DNA of 17,837 nucleotides from DASRSE01 sp035656655 (GTDB lineage Bacteria; Planctomycetota; Planctomycetia; Pirellulales; DASRSE01). Under the pieces are notes generated by a model that did not search any database, was not told the DNA's origin, and saw only the letters and a program-made list of their open reading frames with translations. Below are positions 15,025 to 17,837 of this stretch, piece after piece; position 1 is the stretch's first letter; each line of letters begins with the position of its first letter. Position numbers and translations under genes: made by a program. The DNA lies in assembly GCA_035656655.1 (NCBI GenBank), contig DASRSE010000201.1:1-17837 (forward strand). The letters are read 5' to 3'.

Positions 15025-17837
15025 TTATCGCGCACCGACCGCTTCCTTCGGAAAGCGGTCTTGCAGCGCCTGCACGGTCATCTCTTCGTGGCGGAGCGCT
15101 TCCATCGCGCGGACCGAGGCATCGGCGGCGGGAATCGTGGTGATGCATGGCACCCCATGCGCGACGGCGGCGGCCCGAATCCGGCCTTCATCCGTCCGCG
15201 CGCCTTTGCCGTTGGGCGTGTTGAGGATAAATTTGATCTCGCCATCGATCAGATAATCGAGCAAGTTGGGATGGCCTTCTTGCAGCTTCTTGACGTGCTG
15301 CACGGCGATCCCCGCCGCTTCGATGCGCAGCGCCGTCCCCTCGGTGGCCATCAGTTGATAGCCCATGCTCGCCAACCGCCGCGCCAAATCGACCATGTGG
15401 TCCTTGGTGCGCGACGACATGCTGAGAAAAATCTTCCCCTCGGTCGGGAGGACCGTTCCGGCCGCCAGTTGGCTCTTGGCAAAAGCAATCGAAAAGCGGT
15501 CGCTCGTTCCCATCACTTCGCCGGTCGAGCGCATCTCCGGGCCGAGGATGATATCGACACCGGCAAATTTATTGAACGGAAACACGCTTTCTTTCACCGA
15601 GACATGCGCCGGAATCGGATCGCGGTCGTAGCCTTGCTCGCGCAAGGATACGCCCGCCATGACCTTGGCCGCGACCTTCGCGACGGGCATGCCAGTCGCT
15701 TTGGAAACAAACGGCACGGTGCGGCTGGCGCGTGGATTGACTTCCAAGACGTAGAGCACTTGCCGCCCGTCTTCGCGCTTGATCGCATATTGAACGTTCA
15801 TCAGCCCGACCACGCGCAAGTGCCGCGCCAAGTCGTAGGTGGCTTGCTTGATCTCGGCGATCATGGGGCCCAACAAACTGTAGGGCGGGATCGCACAGGC
15901 CGAATCGCCCGAATGGACTCCCGCCTCCTCGATGTGCTCCATCACGCCGGGCACAATGACGGATTGACCATCGCAGATCGCATCGACGTCGACTTCGATC
16001 GCGTCTTCGAGAAAGCGATCGATCAGCACCGGCTGGCCCTGGGCCACGATGAACGCCTCGGCGACGAAGCGCTCGAGCTGCACCTGATCGTAGCAGATTT
16101 CCATGGCTCGGCCGCCGAGGACAAAGCTCGGCCGGACGAGATTCGGATAGCCGATCTTGGTGGCTTCGGCCCGAGCCTGATCCATGTTCCGCGCGATCCC
16201 ATTGGGGGGCTGCTTGAGATTCAATCGCTCCAAAATTCGGGTGAATTTCTCGCGATCCTCGGCGTCTTCGATCGTGTCCACCGACGTTCCGATGATCGGG
16301 ACGCCGGCGCTGGCCAGCGCCCGCGACAAATTCAACGGCGTTTGACCGCCGAACTGCACAATCACCCCGTCCGGTTGGACGCGGTCGCAGATATTGAGCA
16401 CGTCTTCGGTCGTAAGCGGCTCGAAGAACAGCAAATCGCTCGTGTCGTAGTCGGTGCTGACCGTCTCCGGATTTGAGTTGACCATGATCGACTCGATGCC
16501 CAACTCGCGGAGCGCAAAGCTCGCATGGCAACAGCAGTAGTCGAACTCGATCCCTTGGCCAATCCGATTGGGCCCGCCTCCCAAGATCATGATCCGGCGG
16601 CCGCCGGCCGGCTTGGCCGGGGTTTCGTCTTCGTCTTCATAGGTCGAGTAGTAGTAGGGCGTATACGCTTCAAACTCCGCCGCGCAGGTATCGACCGATT
16701 TGAACGTGGCTACGATGCCGCGGCGTTTGCGCTCGGCGCGAATGTCCATTTCAGACATGTGCCAGAGGGTCGCCAGTTGGCGATCCGCAAAACCGAATTG
16801 CTTGGCCTTCTTAAGCAGCGGCGTGCCGACCGACTCCAGGTCCGAATGGGCTCGCAGTTCCTCCTCGAGCTCGATTATTTCGCGCAAATGTTCGAGAAAC
16901 CACGGATCGATGTGGGTGATCTCATGGATTTGCTCGAGCGTCATGCCCGCCTTAAAGGCGTATCGCAAGTACCACACGCGGTCGGCGTTTGGAATCGCCA
17001 GCTTGGGGCGGATGTCATCGAGCGATGGCTGTTGCGGCGTTCCCCAGAGGTCCTTGTTGTCGCAGCCAAAGCCGAAGCTGCCGACTTCTAGGCCGCGGAG
17101 CGCCTTTTGAAACGACTCTTTAAACGTGCGGCCAATGGCCATCGTCTCCCCCACGCTCTTCATCTGCGTCGTGAGGGTGGCGTCGGCCTCAGGGAACTTC
17201 TCAAAGGCGAACCGCGGGATTTTCGTGACGACATAGTCGATCGTCGGCTCGAAGCAAGCTCGCGTCTCGCGCGTGATGTCGTTGGGCAACTCGTGCAGCC
17301 GATAGCCGACCGCTAGCTTCGCCGCGATTTTCGCAATCGGAAAGCCGGTCGCCTTCGAGGCCAAGGCGGAGGAGCGGCTAACTCGCGGATTCATCTCGAT
17401 CACGATCATCCGGCCGGTCTTCGGATGGATTGCAAACTGAATGTTCGAGCCGCCGGTCTCGACGCCGATTTCGCGAATCACGGCGAGCGAAGCATCGCGC
17501 ATCCGCTGATATTCCTTGTCGGTCAATGTCTGCGCCGGCGCAACCGTGATCGAATCGCCCGTGTGAACTCCCATCGGGTCGAAGTTTTCGATCGAGCAGA
17601 TGATCACGACATTGTCGTCGATGTCGCGCATCACCTCCATCTCGTATTCTTTCCAGCCGATGATCGATTCTTCGATCAACACTTCGGTGATCGGCGACGA
17701 CTCCAGGCCGCGGCCGACGATCTGGTCGAACTCGTCGCGGTTGTAGACGATGTTCGAGCCGCTCCCCCCCATCGTGAAGCTCGGGCGGATCACGCAGGGG
17801 AGGCCGACGTCCTTCATCACGCGCCGCGCTTCCTCCA
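15025..17837 (-). CDS. carB: Carbamoyl-phosphate synthase large subunit, 5' end cut by window
   Basis: The frame runs from the window edge to TAA at 15025-15027, about 937 residues of a protein that is 1073 in E. coli; roughly the first 150 are missing. CarB makes carbamoyl phosphate from bicarbonate, two ATP and ammonia supplied by CarA, for pyrimidine and arginine synthesis. Seen in order: the first ATP-grasp domain (RPSFTMGGSGSN, GWKEYEMEVMRD, DPMGVHTGDSITVAPAQTLT, EMNPRVSRSSALASKATG), an oligomerisation region, a short acidic linker near 16630 (YEDEDETPAKP), the second synthetase half (ILGGGPNRIGQGIEFDYC, NSNPETVSTDYDTSDLLFFE, RPSFVLGGRAMEI, VHSGDSACAIPP, LEVNPRASRTVPFVSKATG), and an MGS-like allosteric domain from about 15440 (KIFLSMSSRTKDHM to NTPNGKGARTDEGRIRAAA). 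No frameshift is seen. carA is not in the window. Confidence 0.97.
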   Translation of the reverse strand, partial: EEARRVMKDVGLPCVIRPSFTMGGSGSNIVYNRDEFDQIVGRGLESSPITEVLIEESIIGWKEYEMEVMRDIDDNVVIICSIENFDPMGVHTGDSITVAPAQTLTDKEYQRMRDASLAVIREIGVETGGSNIQFAIHPKTGRMIVIEMNPRVSRSSALASKATGFPIAKIAAKLAVGYRLHELPNDITRETRACFEPTIDYVVTKIPRFAFEKFPEADATLTTQMKSVGETMAIGRTFKESFQKALRGLEVGSFGFGCDNKDLWGTPQQPSLDDIRPKLAIPNADRVWYLRYAFKAGMTLEQIHEITHIDPWFLEHLREIIELEEELRAHSDLESVGTPLLKKAKQFGFADRQLATLWHMSEMDIRAERKRRGIVATFKSVDTCAAEFEAYTPYYYSTYEDEDETPAKPAGGRRIMILGGGPNRIGQGIEFDYCCCHASFALRELGIESIMVNSNPETVSTDYDTSDLLFFEPLTTEDVLNICDRVQPDGVIVQFGGQTPLNLSRALASAGVPIIGTSVDTIEDAEDREKFTRILERLNLKQPPNGIARNMDQARAEATKIGYPNLVRPSFVLGGRAMEICYDQVQLERFVAEAFIVAQGQPVLIDRFLEDAIEVDVDAICDGQSVIVPGVMEHIEEAGVHSGDSACAIPPYSLLGPMIAEIKQATYDLARHLRVVGLMNVQYAIKREDGRQVLYVLEVNPRASRTVPFVSKATGMPVAKVAAKVMAGVSLREQGYDRDPIPAHVSVKESVFPFNKFAGVDIILGPEMRSTGEVMGTSDRFSIAFAKSQLAAGTVLPTEGKIFLSMSSRTKDHMVDLARRLASMGYQLMATEGTALRIEAAGIAVQHVKKLQEGHPNLLDYLIDGEIKFILNTPNGKGARTDEGRIRAAAVAHGVPCITTIPAADASVRAMEALRHEEMTVQALQDRFPKEAVGAR

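Noticed and set aside
14881..16476. 531-codon plus-strand frame across the repeats and carB
   Set aside because: Antisense to carB, rich in Arg/His/Asp, starts inside repeat elements, no domain resemblance.

Overview
The window is GC-rich chromosomal DNA, mostly housekeeping and small accessory genes, and most resembles a planctomycete (Pirellulales-like). This assignment is inference. It rests on a hydroxypyruvate-isomerase-like TIM barrel of a type common there, several starts without a clear Shine-Dalgarno, an exported methyltransferase, a large SEC-C/TPR protein, and short membrane-anchored proteins with an 'SSKSGAI' motif. No phage, plasmid, transposase, CRISPR, rRNA or tRNA gene was recognised.

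Layout. 1-1174 (+): the 3' end of a hydroxypyruvate isomerase-like gene, then a methyltransferase with a signal peptide. 1209-4534 (-): a SEC-C/TPR protein followed by bifunctional riboflavin enzyme RibD, probably co-transcribed. 4836-6890 (+): transketolase, divergent from the SEC-C gene. 6925-9211 (-): a CYTH-domain phosphohydrolase/cyclase-like protein followed by a GAF-AAA-Fis sigma-54 activator. 9481-10554 (+): a secreted Met/Asn/Gln-rich protein with three families of internal repeats and a Cys/Trp cluster, closed by a clear intrinsic terminator. 11004-11546 (+): a Nudix hydrolase preceded by a perfect 22-bp palindrome. 11508-13135 (-): a membrane-anchored SKS-motif protein overlapping by ATGA a membrane fatty-acid hydroxylase/sterol desaturase. 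13265-14005 (-): a second SAM methyltransferase. 14180-14662 (+): a DinB-like four-helix protein. 14686-14987: a cluster of dispersed inverted-repeat elements. 15025-17837 (-): carB, cut by the window edge.

Functionally, carB (pyrimidine/arginine), ribD (riboflavin) and transketolase (pentose phosphate pathway) are central metabolism. The other genes form no recognisable pathway, so the window looks like ordinary genome with lineage-specific islands.

The parts least explained by known families are the secreted repeat protein at 9481-10554, the SKS-motif protein translationally coupled to the hydroxylase at 12497-13135, and the repeat cluster before carB. I see no convincing multi-gene undescribed defence or biosynthetic system.
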